From: Corynebacterium tuberculostearicum
GTDB lineage: Bacteria; Actinomycetota; Actinomycetes; Mycobacteriales; Mycobacteriaceae
DNA length: 64,000 nt
Reading direction: 5' to 3'
Assembly: GCF_030506365.1 (NCBI RefSeq)
Contig: NZ_CP073092.1
Span: 186,001-250,000, forward strand
In this document: positions 53,016-60,960 of the stretch, in pieces
Position numbering within the stretch: the first letter of the stretch is position 1
Layout of the letters: each line of letters starts with the position of its first letter
The notes under the pieces: generated by a model
The model's input: the letters and a program-made list of their open reading frames with translations, nothing else
Told to the model about the DNA's origin: nothing
The model's database searches: none
Made by a program: the position numbers and the translations under genes

Positions 53016-53951
53016 CTACGGGTGGGTGATATGGAAGAAATCCAGGACCGTATCGGTAGTCCACTCCGCCCTCACCAGCCCGGAGTGGTCCGTGGCCCCG
53101 CCATTCCACGTGTGCGCGCCACCGTGGATGGTGTATTGCTCGGTGCGCGCATCACATACCCGCCAGGTAAAGTGCTCCACCGCTTCTTTCCGACGCCTCT
53201 TTGGAAACGGGTTACACCCATTCTCCCTGGCAATCCCGCGCAGCGATTTTTTGACCGAGTGGTAGTGCGCACCGTGCTGGCGCCCACCGCCATATTTCAT
53301 CAGCACGTCTTCGGTGCCGTGGATATCTAGGTAATCGGTGGGCTCGCTGGCGCAGTCTTTTTCCACGCGGTCATATTTTGCCGCCGAAACCGTGGCCACC
53401 GCATCGAATAGGCCCGGCCGCTTGCAGGTCACCGCGCGGGCGAATCCGCCGCCATTGGAAAAGCCCACGCCATAGGTGGTGTCCGTGGCGGGATAATGGC
53501 GCCGGACGAAATCAATCGTGTCATCCACGTACTTGAGGTCATCGTCCAAGCTGGTTACCGCATAGGGTGCCGGCGCCCACGCCTTGCCCGCACCTTGGAC
53601 AAAGACGGTAATGGCATCGCCCTGGGATAAGTCGGTGCCTTTGAACATGTTGCCGGCGTCCATCTCATAGCCGTGCATCGCCACGACCACGGGCAAGCGG
53701 TGGTGCTTATCCGCATTAAACGGCACGTGGACTACAAAACTGCGATGATTTTGTAGGTTAATGATCTGGTACTGGCCATTGGCCGTTGTGCCCTGGTCCG
53801 GCAGCGTGGTGATATAGCCATCGGCCACGCCTTGCGATTCATTCGGCACGCTGCCCGGCTGCGGCGGTTCTTCCTCGCACCCCGCCATGAGTCCGGCGGC
53901 CGCGCATAACCCAGCGCACAGGGCCAGTGTTTTCTTGCCGATTTTAATCAC
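53016..53951 (-). CDS. Poly(3-hydroxybutyrate) depolymerase/feruloyl-esterase-like lipoprotein
   Basis: A 311-residue lipoprotein (signal peptide with lipobox LMAGC, Cys at about 25) with an alpha/beta-hydrolase domain of the LpqC/PHB-depolymerase type. The oxyanion region is VVVAMHGYEMDAGN, the nucleophile Ser is in GVGFSNGGGFA, and an acid-His pair follows near YLDIHGTEDV and GGAHTWNG. It is anchored outside the membrane and hydrolyses esters; the true substrate is unknown. The GTG start overlaps the YbjQ gene by 8 bp. Confidence 0.85.
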   Translation of the reverse strand: MIKIGKKTLALCAGLCAAAGLMAGCEEEPPQPGSVPNESQGVADGYITTLPDQGTTANGQYQIINLQNHRSFVVHVPFNADKHHRLPVVVAMHGYEMDAGNMFKGTDLSQGDAITVFVQGAGKAWAPAPYAVTSLDDDLKYVDDTIDFVRRHYPATDTTYGVGFSNGGGFARAVTCKRPGLFDAVATVSAAKYDRVEKDCASEPTDYLDIHGTEDVLMKYGGGRQHGAHYHSVKKSLRGIARENGCNPFPKRRRKEAVEHFTWRVCDARTEQYTIHGGAHTWNGGATDHSGLVRAEWTTDTVLDFFHITHP

Positions 53952-54273
53952 GGGCGCGCAGCTTCACCGCCGTGCCGGTGGCCGTGACCATCAGCATGTC
54001 ATTCGACGTTCCCATGGGCGAATAATCGAAGGCAATGCCCACCACACCATCGGCCCCGAGCTCCTGACCGCGACGCCACAATTCATCGAGTGCCGCCTCA
54101 CGCGCCTTGATGGCCTCGCTCTCGTACCCGGCGGAGCGCCCACCGGTGATATTGCGGATGGATGCCCCGAAATCCTTCAGCATATTAATACCGATGACGG
54201 TCTCTCCGGCGATAATGCGGATATAGTCCGTAATCTCATAACCATCAACGGTATTAGTAGTGGTAAAAATCAT
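53944..54273 (-). CDS. YbjQ family protein (UPF0145, heavy-metal-binding domain fold)
   Basis: A 109-residue cytosolic protein of the YbjQ family, which forms pentamers of a ferredoxin-like fold. Signatures are IIAGETVIGINMLKDFGASI, ALDELWRRGQELGADGVVGI and the final VTATGTAVKL strand. The annotated link to heavy metals is weak in the family. It overlaps the following esterase gene, so they are likely co-transcribed. Confidence 0.88.
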   Translation of the reverse strand: MIFTTTNTVDGYEITDYIRIIAGETVIGINMLKDFGASIRNITGGRSAGYESEAIKAREAALDELWRRGQELGADGVVGIAFDYSPMGTSNDMLMVTATGTAVKLRARD

Positions 54274-54282
54274 GGATCCAGA

Positions 54283-54957
54283 TTACATGGCTATAAGTCC
54301 ACGCACGCCCTCAAAAAGGATGATGACACCCAGCAGCAGGAAGACCACGCCGCTGACAATATCCACCCAGGCGGAATTCTTAGCCATCCACTTCGAAACC
54401 GCGCGGGTACTCAAAGCCACGCCGACAAAAAGCACGAGGCTTTCCAGAATCAATACGGCACCCACCATGAGATTGGCCCCAATGCCCATGCTGGGATCAA
54501 TGAAATTGGCAAAGATGGCGCCGAAGAAGATGACCACCTTGGGGTTCGAGAGATCGCAGATGAATCCCATGCGATAGGCGGTGGCCGCCTTGATAATGCC
54601 GTCCGGCGTAAACCCGCGCGGCTGCGGGACGCGGGTTTCGGTGCCCACTACGGTTGCGGGTGCGCGGCGCTCCTTGATGCCGCCGGTAATGGCGGTATAG
54701 GCCATCCACAGCAGGTAACAACCACCGAGAACCTGCAGCGCCACGAGGATGCCAGGGTGCGCAGAAATCAGCGCGGATAGCCCCGCCAAGGAGGCCACGG
54801 TCCAAATGGTAAGGCCGGTGGTACTACCAAGCGCCGCCCATACGGCTGCGCGCGTAGAACGCGCACCTAAGCGAATGATTTGCACTACGTCTGGGCCCGG
54901 CGAGGCCATCGCCGCGAACCACACGCCCATTAAGGTCACCAGGGCGCTAATAGCCAC
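54283..54957 (-). CDS. LysE family amino-acid exporter
   Basis: A 224-residue LysE/RhtB transporter with six membrane helices and the N-terminal motif MASPGPDVVQIIRLGAR, plus NPKVVIFFGAIFANFI. Members export amino acids or their analogues; the substrate is not determined. The GTG start is preceded by GGAGGTG. A second, broken LysE copy lies 100 bp upstream (55058-55705) with closely similar blocks (SNPKALVFFGAVFAQFI), so the pair arose by duplication or parallel acquisition. Confidence 0.87.
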   Translation of the reverse strand: MAISALVTLMGVWFAAMASPGPDVVQIIRLGARSTRAAVWAALGSTTGLTIWTVASLAGLSALISAHPGILVALQVLGGCYLLWMAYTAITGGIKERRAPATVVGTETRVPQPRGFTPDGIIKAATAYRMGFICDLSNPKVVIFFGAIFANFIDPSMGIGANLMVGAVLILESLVLFVGVALSTRAVSKWMAKNSAWVDIVSGVVFLLLGVIILFEGVRGLIAM

Positions 54958-55057
54958 CTAACACCTCCATACTCGCATGCGATTGGATTAACACATGCCA
55001 CTATAAGAACCCTCTCACCTGCAGCGAAACAGGTAAGTTCTGTGATGTAGGTAGCTC

Positions 55058-55705
55058 CTATATCAACTCTTTTATAGAAATCCGCCACCTGTAATAACCG
55101 AAGAGCTCGATAGCGCCCTCCACGGCCATAATGAATCCCAGCACCGCAAAGATAAGACCGGAAACGATATCGATGGTCGCGAAATGATGCGCAATCCAGC
55201 GCGATGCCGCGCGCACAATGAGCGCAAAGGTAGAAAACCATGCCACGGGCATCGCCACGCGGATTGCCGCCACCGCAACGGTCCAAGTGGGCGACATATC
55301 GGGGCGAATGAACTGCGCGAAAACCGCACCAAAGAATACGAGCGCTTTCGGATTGGACAGGTTCGTGACCACCCCGAGCTTATAAGCGCGCCACCCGGTC
55401 ATGTCATCGATGCTGCCGGCCGCAATGGCCTGTTCCGTGTAATTCTCAGTGCCCGCCACCACGGTAGGTACGCGGCGGACGTAAAGCCGGAACGAATCTA
55501 AGACACGCCCATATAGACAAGAAAAGCCCGCCAATGAGTTGCAGCGCACCCAACACACTAGGCCGTGCAGTGATCACCGCGGAGCGCCAGCCAAGGATGC
55601 CGTCACCCAAAACTCTGTGCCGCTGCACACCCCAACGCACACATCAACCCGGCGCGGGTCGCCCGCGGGGTCACACGGATGACTTGAACCAAGTCGAGTT
55701 CAAGT
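55058..55705 (-). pseudogene. LysE family exporter, degraded
   Basis: Reading the minus strand across three frames recovers a LysE protein: DLVQVIRVTPRATRAGLMCA, then SAVITARPSVLGALQLIGG, then VVAGTENYTEQAIAAGSIDD through SNPKALVFFGAVFAQFIRP to the C-terminus. At least three single-base losses break the frame (near the SFWVTASLAG, LFLVYMG and following segments), and the first ~25 residues are missing. A 167-codon open frame remains at the 3' end, but its first part is out of register. Confidence 0.8.
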
Positions 55706-55715
55706 TCAACGTGTA
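55696..55715 (+). repeat. 20-bp direct repeat, copy 1
   Basis: GAGTTCAAGTTCAACGTGTA recurs with two changes at 57104-57123. The pair brackets the VOC and TIGR02391-type genes. It partly overlaps an 8-bp inverted repeat ACTTGAAC-N8-GTTCAAGT (55682-55705), which looks MerR-operator-like. Confidence 0.45.
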
Positions 55716-55716
55716 G

Positions 55717-56067
55717 CTAGGCCCCGGGGTTACCCACGCAGAACTCGTTGCCTTCCGGGTCCTGCATGATGGTCCACACCAATCCCGGCGCTTCGTGGGT
55801 GGTGAGTTCGGTGGCGCCTAGGTCTTTGAGGCGTTCTATTAAAGTTTCGCGCTCCGCCCCGCCAACGTCGACGTGGATGCGGTTTTTCCCAGGTGTCGGT
55901 TCCTCAACGCGCTGAAATCCCAGCGCCGGGGTGGAATCAACCATCACGAAATCGCCGTAATCCGCGGCGATTTCGCAGCCGGTTGCGGCAGACCAAAACT
56001 TGGCGAGCTTTGAGGGATCGTGGCAGTCGAAGGTGATCTGGCGGATCGTGAAGTTGGGGTCACTCAT
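55717..56067 (-). CDS. VOC family protein (glyoxalase-like)
   Basis: A 116-residue single-module VOC protein with QITFDCHDPSKLAKFWSAAT, DSTPALGFQRVEEPTPGKN and a C-terminal DPEGNEFCVGN. The HVDV and EGNEF segments carry the usual His and Glu metal ligands. The substrate is unknown; relatives include antibiotic-resistance and dioxygenase-like proteins. The ATG at 56067 lies seven bases after CATAAT on the minus strand; an ATG three codons earlier is possible. Confidence 0.85.
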   Translation of the reverse strand: MSDPNFTIRQITFDCHDPSKLAKFWSAATGCEIAADYGDFVMVDSTPALGFQRVEEPTPGKNRIHVDVGGAERETLIERLKDLGATELTTHEAPGLVWTIMQDPEGNEFCVGNPGA

Positions 56068-56180
56068 GGTTTCCATTATGTGCGCGCGTCAGCGCGCCTG
56101 CAATAATGCGAGGTGTTTCTGGTGGGGGTATCAGACCAGTTCTCTCCGGCCATGTCAGCCCCATACGTCATAATGGAGGC

Positions 56181-56906
56181 ATGGCCGAGCTGGACCCCAA
56201 GTGGGCGATCAATGAGATAGACGCGTTCCTGCAAGTCACAGCGAAGGTAGTCCCCGACATGGGCCCGGGCATCGCCTACCTTGGAACCGTTATGAGTGGA
56301 TCGCCGACTGAGGCTGCGGCGCGCGCCCATGTCGTTGAAATGATCCTTGACCGAGTGCTTCCCGGGTGGAGACAAGGACTCCCGGTCCAGGACAAGGAGT
56401 ATAGCTGGCTGAGGGGTCAAGCGGCCCGGGCCAAGACAGCGCTTGAACGTCGGTCTGAACTCGCTGAAAAGCTCGGAGAGAACACGCCAGACTTAGATGC
56501 AGCCAATCTGCATCCGTGGGCGTGGGAAAATGGCAAGGGTTACTGGAATCACGGGCACTACCATCAAGCCGTGATGCAGGCTGCCATCCGCGTCAATACA
56601 GAGACCCAAGCGAAACTGAACCGCCTAGACGTATCTGAAACAGCACTTTTCAACGAGGCGTTTTCACTCCGTGATCCGAAGCGTAATGTGCCGCGCCTTC
56701 GGCTTATGGAAAATGATGGCAGTAAGACGTTTGAGAACCTGCATCGGGGCGCCCGCGCCTTTGCAGAGGGCTTGTACGCGGCAATCCGCAATCCCGGGAT
56801 GCATGTTCCACACGACGGTGGTGAGGAGCAAGTCGCGTTGGAGCAGCTCGCGGCTTTCAGCCTATTGGCTCGCTGGGTTGATAAGGCTACCGTCCTGGAG
56901 GGGTGA
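56181..56906 (+). CDS. TIGR02391 (Ymh-like) family protein
   Basis: A 241-residue protein. The C-terminal ~110 residues match the TIGR02391/Ymh family: HYHQAVMQAAIRVNTETQAK, NEAFSLRDPKRNVPRL, then FAEGLYAAIRNPGMHVP and the FSLLARWVDKA helix. The N-terminal half (about 1-115) is helical and unassigned. Family members occur sporadically in phage, plasmid and defence-type islands; their biochemistry is unknown, but the fold resembles HEPN-like abortive-infection proteins. CATAAT and GGAGG precede the ATG. The longer frame upstream is not supported. Confidence 0.8.
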   Translation: MAELDPKWAINEIDAFLQVTAKVVPDMGPGIAYLGTVMSGSPTEAAARAHVVEMILDRVLPGWRQGLPVQDKEYSWLRGQAARAKTALERRSELAEKLGENTPDLDAANLHPWAWENGKGYWNHGHYHQAVMQAAIRVNTETQAKLNRLDVSETALFNEAFSLRDPKRNVPRLRLMENDGSKTFENLHRGARAFAEGLYAAIRNPGMHVPHDGGEEQVALEQLAAFSLLARWVDKATVLEG

Positions 56907-57214
56907 CAACATCGGTTTACGGGATAGCAGTCCGCTTGAGCGAAGGATGTGGGGAGCACGAACGCCTGTGATGGAGGTGCCGGGTGCTCAGTCAGCAAGG
57001 CCGTCCAGGACCATCGCCGTAGTTTTGTGCAAGGTTAACGCCAGCGACTGGGCTGGGTCCAAGAATGAATCTCGCACACGTTAAACTGCGCCGACACTCT
57101 GTGGAGTTCAAATTAAACGTGTAACGCGGGGCGTTGATGACGCTTCGCGTTATTGGGGGGTAGGTTGAAGCGCGGCCTGTTCGTTCGCCGACGCGGCCGC
57201 CGCCGGATTCTCGG
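56907..57214. other. Decayed intergenic region
   Basis: No intact gene. It includes the second copy of the 20-bp repeat (57104-57123) within a short plus-strand frame ending HSVEFKLNV before a stop. Otherwise I see only chance open frames. Confidence 0.4.
57104..57123 (+). repeat. 20-bp direct repeat, copy 2
   Basis: GAGTTCAAATTAAACGTGTA matches 18 of 20 bases of copy 1 (55696-55715), in the same orientation, 1408 bp away. Confidence 0.45.
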
Positions 57215-57480
57215 CGGCGATTCCGGCCCGAACCTCGGGGACATCCCCCATCTTCGATAGCTTTAGTGAGCACGACCACGACCATCTGATCTGGTGCGCT
57301 GGTTTTCGTTCGGCTCTCGGTCTATTCCGCCACCTCATGCGCGGCCGCGAAACCGCGGTGAAGAATCTGCATCTAGTCGGTTACGGCAACTGGAACGGCG
57401 AAGGCTCGGCAACGCTGATGAGGGTGGGGTCCTTTGTCAAACACACTGCCCAGGTAGTCGCGGGCTGTGTCGATGAGACT
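57215..57480 (+). pseudogene. ArsO/CzcO-like flavoprotein, C-terminal fragment
   Basis: An open frame without a start encodes TSPIFDSFSEHDHDHLIWCA followed by GFRSALGLFRHL, then NLHLVGYGNWNGEGSATLMR, VGSFVKHTAQVVAG. This aligns with the C-terminus of the flavoprotein at 14906-15880 (TADHLIWCTGFRP, LVGYGTWTGPGSATITGV) and with arsenic-operon ArsO proteins. The N-terminal two-thirds, including both nucleotide motifs, is missing. Downstream to 57822 is a further open but startless frame (57524-57754, ending STETDRELE) that I cannot identify. Confidence 0.65.
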
Positions 57481-57822
57481 CGGCAGCACTCCGAATGGAT
57501 GTCCGCGGTATCAAGGCCGCTGAACTATTCAAGTTGCGGGACAAAAAGAGTCTCGCAGTGACGCTTGGTCCCTGAGCAAGTTCGATCCTTCCACGATCTG
57601 CGCTGGAGACGCGGAGCGCTCGAGGGCCCTTGACCTGCTGGGGCACGTGCCGGGTGGTGGCTCGCCCACAGCCCCCGTGCCCACCCACACCGAGAAGGGA
57701 CAGGTCACCGAGTACGATCCCGATTCCACGGAGACGGACCGTGAACTCGAATGACGTGCCTGGCCCAAGGTGTGTCCGCTCGGCGTGTGGTTTAACCCTT
57801 ATGAGACTTGCCGGTCGCAGCC

Positions 57823-59715
57823 TCAGCGCTTCGCTTGCGCAGCCCGCAGGCCGTTCAAGATCACGATCACTTCGGCGACCTCGTGAACCAACACGACGGC
57901 AGCCAGGCCCAGCACACCGCTGATCGCCAGTGGCATCAACACGATGATGATGGCCAGAGACAGCACGATGTTCTGGTTGATGATCCTGCTTCCTCGGCGG
58001 GCGTGCTGCAGCGCCTTCGGAATTAGCCGGAGGTCGTGGCCGGTGAAAGCGACGTCAGCAGACTCGATCGCGGCGTCAGAGCCGGTCGCTCCCATCGCTA
58101 TGCCCACCGTCGCACCCGCCAGTGCCGGCGCGTCATTGATGCCGTCGCCGATCATCGCCGTCGGCGTCTTGGAGGAGAAATCGGCGACGATGCTTGCCTT
58201 GTCCTCAGGACGCAGCTCGGCGCGCACGTCGTCGATTCCGGCGATTCCAGCCAGCGCCCGGGCGGTGCGAGTGTTGTCGCCGGTGAGCATGCTTACTTCC
58301 ACGTCGTTGGCGTGCAGGGCCTGCACGGCTTCGGGCACCTCGGGCCGCAACTCGTCACGGACCCCGATCGCCCCGGCGAGAGCGTCATCGACGGTGACCA
58401 GGACGCAGGTCTGGCCCTCGGACTCCATGCGCTCAACGTCCGCTTTCAGTGGCCCGGCGTCGATCCATCGGGGGCTGCCCACCAGCACCCGTCGGCCTTC
58501 GACGGTGCCGCCAATGCCATGCCCAGCTTCCTCGCTGATGTCCGAGGCGGTGGGCGCTTCGGGCCCCGCTGCCGCGATCGCTGCGGCGAGGGGGTGTGTC
58601 GATTGCTGCTCAACTGCCGCCGCGAAGGAAAGCACCTGCGTCTGATCGAATCCGTCTGCCGGGACCACTCCGGTAACCTCAGGCTGGTTGCGGGTAAGGG
58701 TTCCGGTTTTGTCCACTGCCAGGTGACGGATGCCGCCGAGTCGCTCGAACGCCGCGCCGGACTTGATGACCACTCCGAACTGGCTGGCCGCCCCGATCGC
58801 GGCCACGACCGTCAGCGGCACGGAGATTGCCAGCGCGCACGGCGACGCTGCGACCAGGACTACCAGCGCACGGGTGATCCACGTCTCAGGGTCGCCCAGC
58901 AGCGAGCCGATAACGCCGACCAGCACCGCCAGGATCATCACCCCGGGCACTAGGGGTTGGGCAATCCGGTCGGCGATCCGGGCGCGATCGCCCTTTTCCG
59001 CCTGCGCTTGCTCGACTAGGTCCACGAGTGTGGTCAGCGAGTTGTCCGTTCCAGCTGCGGTCGTCTCGACCTCCAGCACCCCGGCGGAGTTGATCGCTCC
59101 CGCAGGCACTTCGTCGCCGGGCGCAACCTCCTCCGGAATGGATTCTCCGGTGATCGCTGAGGTGTCAAGGCTGGAGCGCCCGGACCGAATGATGCCGTCC
59201 GTGGCGATCCGCTCCCCGGGGCGCACGAGCATTAGCTCGCCAACCTCGAGGTCCTTCGCTACGACCTCGGCTGCTGTGCCGTCGCGCAGCACCGTCGCGG
59301 TCTGCGGTACCAGCTTCAACAGTGCCCGCAGTCCGCCTTGGGCCCGATCCATCGCCTTGTCTTCCAGTGCCTCGGCGATCGAGTACAGGAACGCTAGCGC
59401 CGCGGCCTCTCCGACGAATCCGAGGAGCACCGCGCCGACCGCGCTGATCGTCATTAGCAAGCCAATGCCGAGCTTGCGCTTGGTGACAAGGTTCCGGATC
59501 GCTCCAGGCGCGAACGTGTAAGCGCCCAACAGCAGGCCAACCCAATACAGTACCGTCGCGGGCGTCTCCAAGTCGGACCAGCCCAGCGCCAGTCCTGTTA
59601 TGAGGGCTACACCGGAGAAGATCGGCAGCAGTAGCTCAGGGTCCTTCCACCATGGCCGATCGAGCTCGTCAATCTCCGTGACGGGTTCGTGTTCGCATCC
59701 ACATGCTGAACTCAT
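57823..59715 (-). CDS. ctpG: Heavy-metal translocating P-type ATPase (CtpG/CadA-like)
   Basis: A 630-residue P1B-ATPase. A short Cys/His N-terminus (SSACGCEHEP) replaces the usual metal-binding domain, then come eight membrane helices. Phosphorylation motif DKTGTLTRNQPE, actuator TGES, hinge MIGDGINDAPAL. The membrane metal motif is SPC (VAASPCALAIS), not CPC, and a HEVAEVIVILNG segment closes the protein, pointing to the P1B-4 group (Co, Zn, Cd or Fe export). Pairing with CmtR suggests Cd/Pb efflux, as for CtpG of mycobacteria. It overlaps cmtR by ATGA. Confidence 0.9.
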   Translation of the reverse strand: MSSACGCEHEPVTEIDELDRPWWKDPELLLPIFSGVALITGLALGWSDLETPATVLYWVGLLLGAYTFAPGAIRNLVTKRKLGIGLLMTISAVGAVLLGFVGEAAALAFLYSIAEALEDKAMDRAQGGLRALLKLVPQTATVLRDGTAAEVVAKDLEVGELMLVRPGERIATDGIIRSGRSSLDTSAITGESIPEEVAPGDEVPAGAINSAGVLEVETTAAGTDNSLTTLVDLVEQAQAEKGDRARIADRIAQPLVPGVMILAVLVGVIGSLLGDPETWITRALVVLVAASPCALAISVPLTVVAAIGAASQFGVVIKSGAAFERLGGIRHLAVDKTGTLTRNQPEVTGVVPADGFDQTQVLSFAAAVEQQSTHPLAAAIAAAGPEAPTASDISEEAGHGIGGTVEGRRVLVGSPRWIDAGPLKADVERMESEGQTCVLVTVDDALAGAIGVRDELRPEVPEAVQALHANDVEVSMLTGDNTRTARALAGIAGIDDVRAELRPEDKASIVADFSSKTPTAMIGDGINDAPALAGATVGIAMGATGSDAAIESADVAFTGHDLRLIPKALQHARRGSRIINQNIVLSLAIIIVLMPLAISGVLGLAAVVLVHEVAEVIVILNGLRAAQAKR

Positions 59716-60071
59716 GCGTCCGTTCCTTTCTCGCCGCAGTCGGGCACCGAGCACTCAGTGTCGATACAGGGGGCATTCTCGTCGACGGCCAGCGTCGCGT
59801 GGACCAGCGCTTCGAGCGCTGCCGCGAGGTGGGGATCGGCGATTTCGTAGCGGGTCTTGCGGCCCTCCGGCTCAGCTACGACAATGCCACAATCGCGCAG
59901 GCAGGATAGGTGATTCGAGACGTTCGAGCGGGTCAAATCCAAGCTTTGCGCGAGCACGGCCGGGTAGCTCGGACCGTCTAGTAGGGTTAGCAGGATTCGG
60001 GAGCGCGTCGGATCAGCCATGGCCCGGCCGAGCCGGTTCATGACGTCGAGACGCGAAGCAATAGTCAGCAT
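59712..60071 (-). CDS. cmtR: ArsR/SmtB-family Cd/Pb sensor CmtR
   Basis: A 119-residue repressor highly similar in pattern to mycobacterial CmtR: RLGRAMADPTRSRILLTLLD, then DLTRSNVSNHLSCLRDCGIV. The two cysteines in SCLRDC and that in APCIDTEC correspond to the Cys-57, Cys-61 and Cys-102 metal ligands of CmtR. Extra cysteines follow in the tail (CSVPDC). It derepresses the downstream ATPase when Cd(II) or Pb(II) binds (known for the family). The ATG lies seven bases after TATAAT, i.e. leaderless. Confidence 0.92.
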   Translation of the reverse strand: MLTIASRLDVMNRLGRAMADPTRSRILLTLLDGPSYPAVLAQSLDLTRSNVSNHLSCLRDCGIVVAEPEGRKTRYEIADPHLAAALEALVHATLAVDENAPCIDTECSVPDCGEKGTDA

Positions 60072-60078
60072 GCGCTGA

Positions 60079-60090
60079 ATTATACAGTAT
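60079..60090 (-). promoter_or_regulatory. cmtR promoter -10 with overlapping palindrome
   Basis: TATAAT on the minus strand (60084-60079) overlaps the palindrome ATACAGTAT (60082-60090). CmtR binding there would block RNA polymerase. Imperfect ATGCG(C/A)TGAA copies flank it. The site assignment is inferred. Confidence 0.55.
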
Positions 60091-60153
60091 GCGATGAACT
60101 ATTTAAAATGGGCTGAACTAACAGTCACGCGAAAGTCCTGCGACCTGCAAGAA

Positions 60154-60405
60154 TTAGTCGATGGGATAGCCGATGACTGGTCCTTCACGGTTCGGCTGCC
60201 AACTCAACGCGGGGGCGACATGGGCGGCGAAATTCTCCAGAATCTTCACGTGGATGTCCACACCCACCCCTGTGGGGATGGGGATGAACAGGGTGTCGGC
60301 GGACATGACGGCGGCGTAGGTGCGGCCAGCGACACTGACACCAGGTTCTCCATCAAGGGCTAGACACTGACGGACATTGCGTACGGGTCGAACCACACGT
60401 AGCAA
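60154..60405 (-). other. Possible gene fragment
   Basis: A minus-strand frame gives a protein-like sequence (VSVAGRTYAAVMSADTLFIP, IPTGVGVDIHVKILENFAAH) of 83 residues, but only a TTG start and no ribosome-binding site. I do not recognise it. It may be the remnant of a larger gene. From 60406 to 60649 I see nothing recognisable. Confidence 0.25.
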
Positions 60406-60649
60406 GGCTTTCTAATAGCCAAATGACTAACTCTTTTCGCTGGTGTCCGGGAGTGATACGTCCTTGAAATCGGCGGTGTTGGCTATTCCGCGTACAAAGT
60501 ACTGGCACTGCTGCTTGGAAACCACTTTGGTCTACGAAGCCATAGCCTTCAAGCTACATCGCAGGAAAATTCCATTTCACTGTCGGTATGGGCCTTTTGC
60601 AGTTGGTTAATTCGAAATTCGTTCACTGTCTCCTTAGCCACCCGCACGA

Positions 60650-60778
60650 TTAACGCGGTGTTTGGTCATCCTCGCGCGAGGCGAGCAGCTCCTTCAGGTG
60701 CGTATCGATGTCATCGAGCTTCTTAATAACGTTGACGGCGAAAACGATACTAATGACTAAAGCGATAATGCTGAGCAT
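60650..60778 (-). CDS. Small single-pass membrane protein (42 aa)
   Basis: A 42-residue frame: a hydrophobic helix (MLSIIALVISIVFAVNVIKK) followed by a charged amphipathic tail (LDDIDTHLKELLASREDD). The ATG has a good upstream GGGGG Shine-Dalgarno with about 5-nt spacing. It is read in the same direction as betA, but a terminator intervenes. The family is unknown. Confidence 0.55.
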   Translation of the reverse strand: MLSIIALVISIVFAVNVIKKLDDIDTHLKELLASREDDQTPR

Positions 60779-60904
60779 CAATGTCCCCCTTTCTCTGGCA
60801 GTTCACTCCATCGGATCTGATTCCTTGCCCGACGATTAAACCATGGTTCTGGCCCAGCGGATGGGAAGGCACGGTGGGGACAAAGGGGGACGTCGGCAAG
60901 CAAA

Positions 60905-60937
60905 AGCGCCGCGCCCCACAATGGGAAACGCGGCGCT
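60905..60937 (-). terminator. betA terminator
   Basis: A 9-bp stem AGCGCCGCG / CGCGGCGCT with a 15-base loop 24 bp after the betA stop, followed on the minus strand by TTTGCTT. Confidence 0.75.
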
Positions 60938-60960
60938 AGAGCAATCCGGCGGGAGGGTGC

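Noticed and set aside
60094..60363. 89-codon plus-strand frame downstream of the cmtR promoter
   Set aside because: His/Asp/Gly-rich second half typical of antisense; the minus-strand frame in the same place looks more protein-like.
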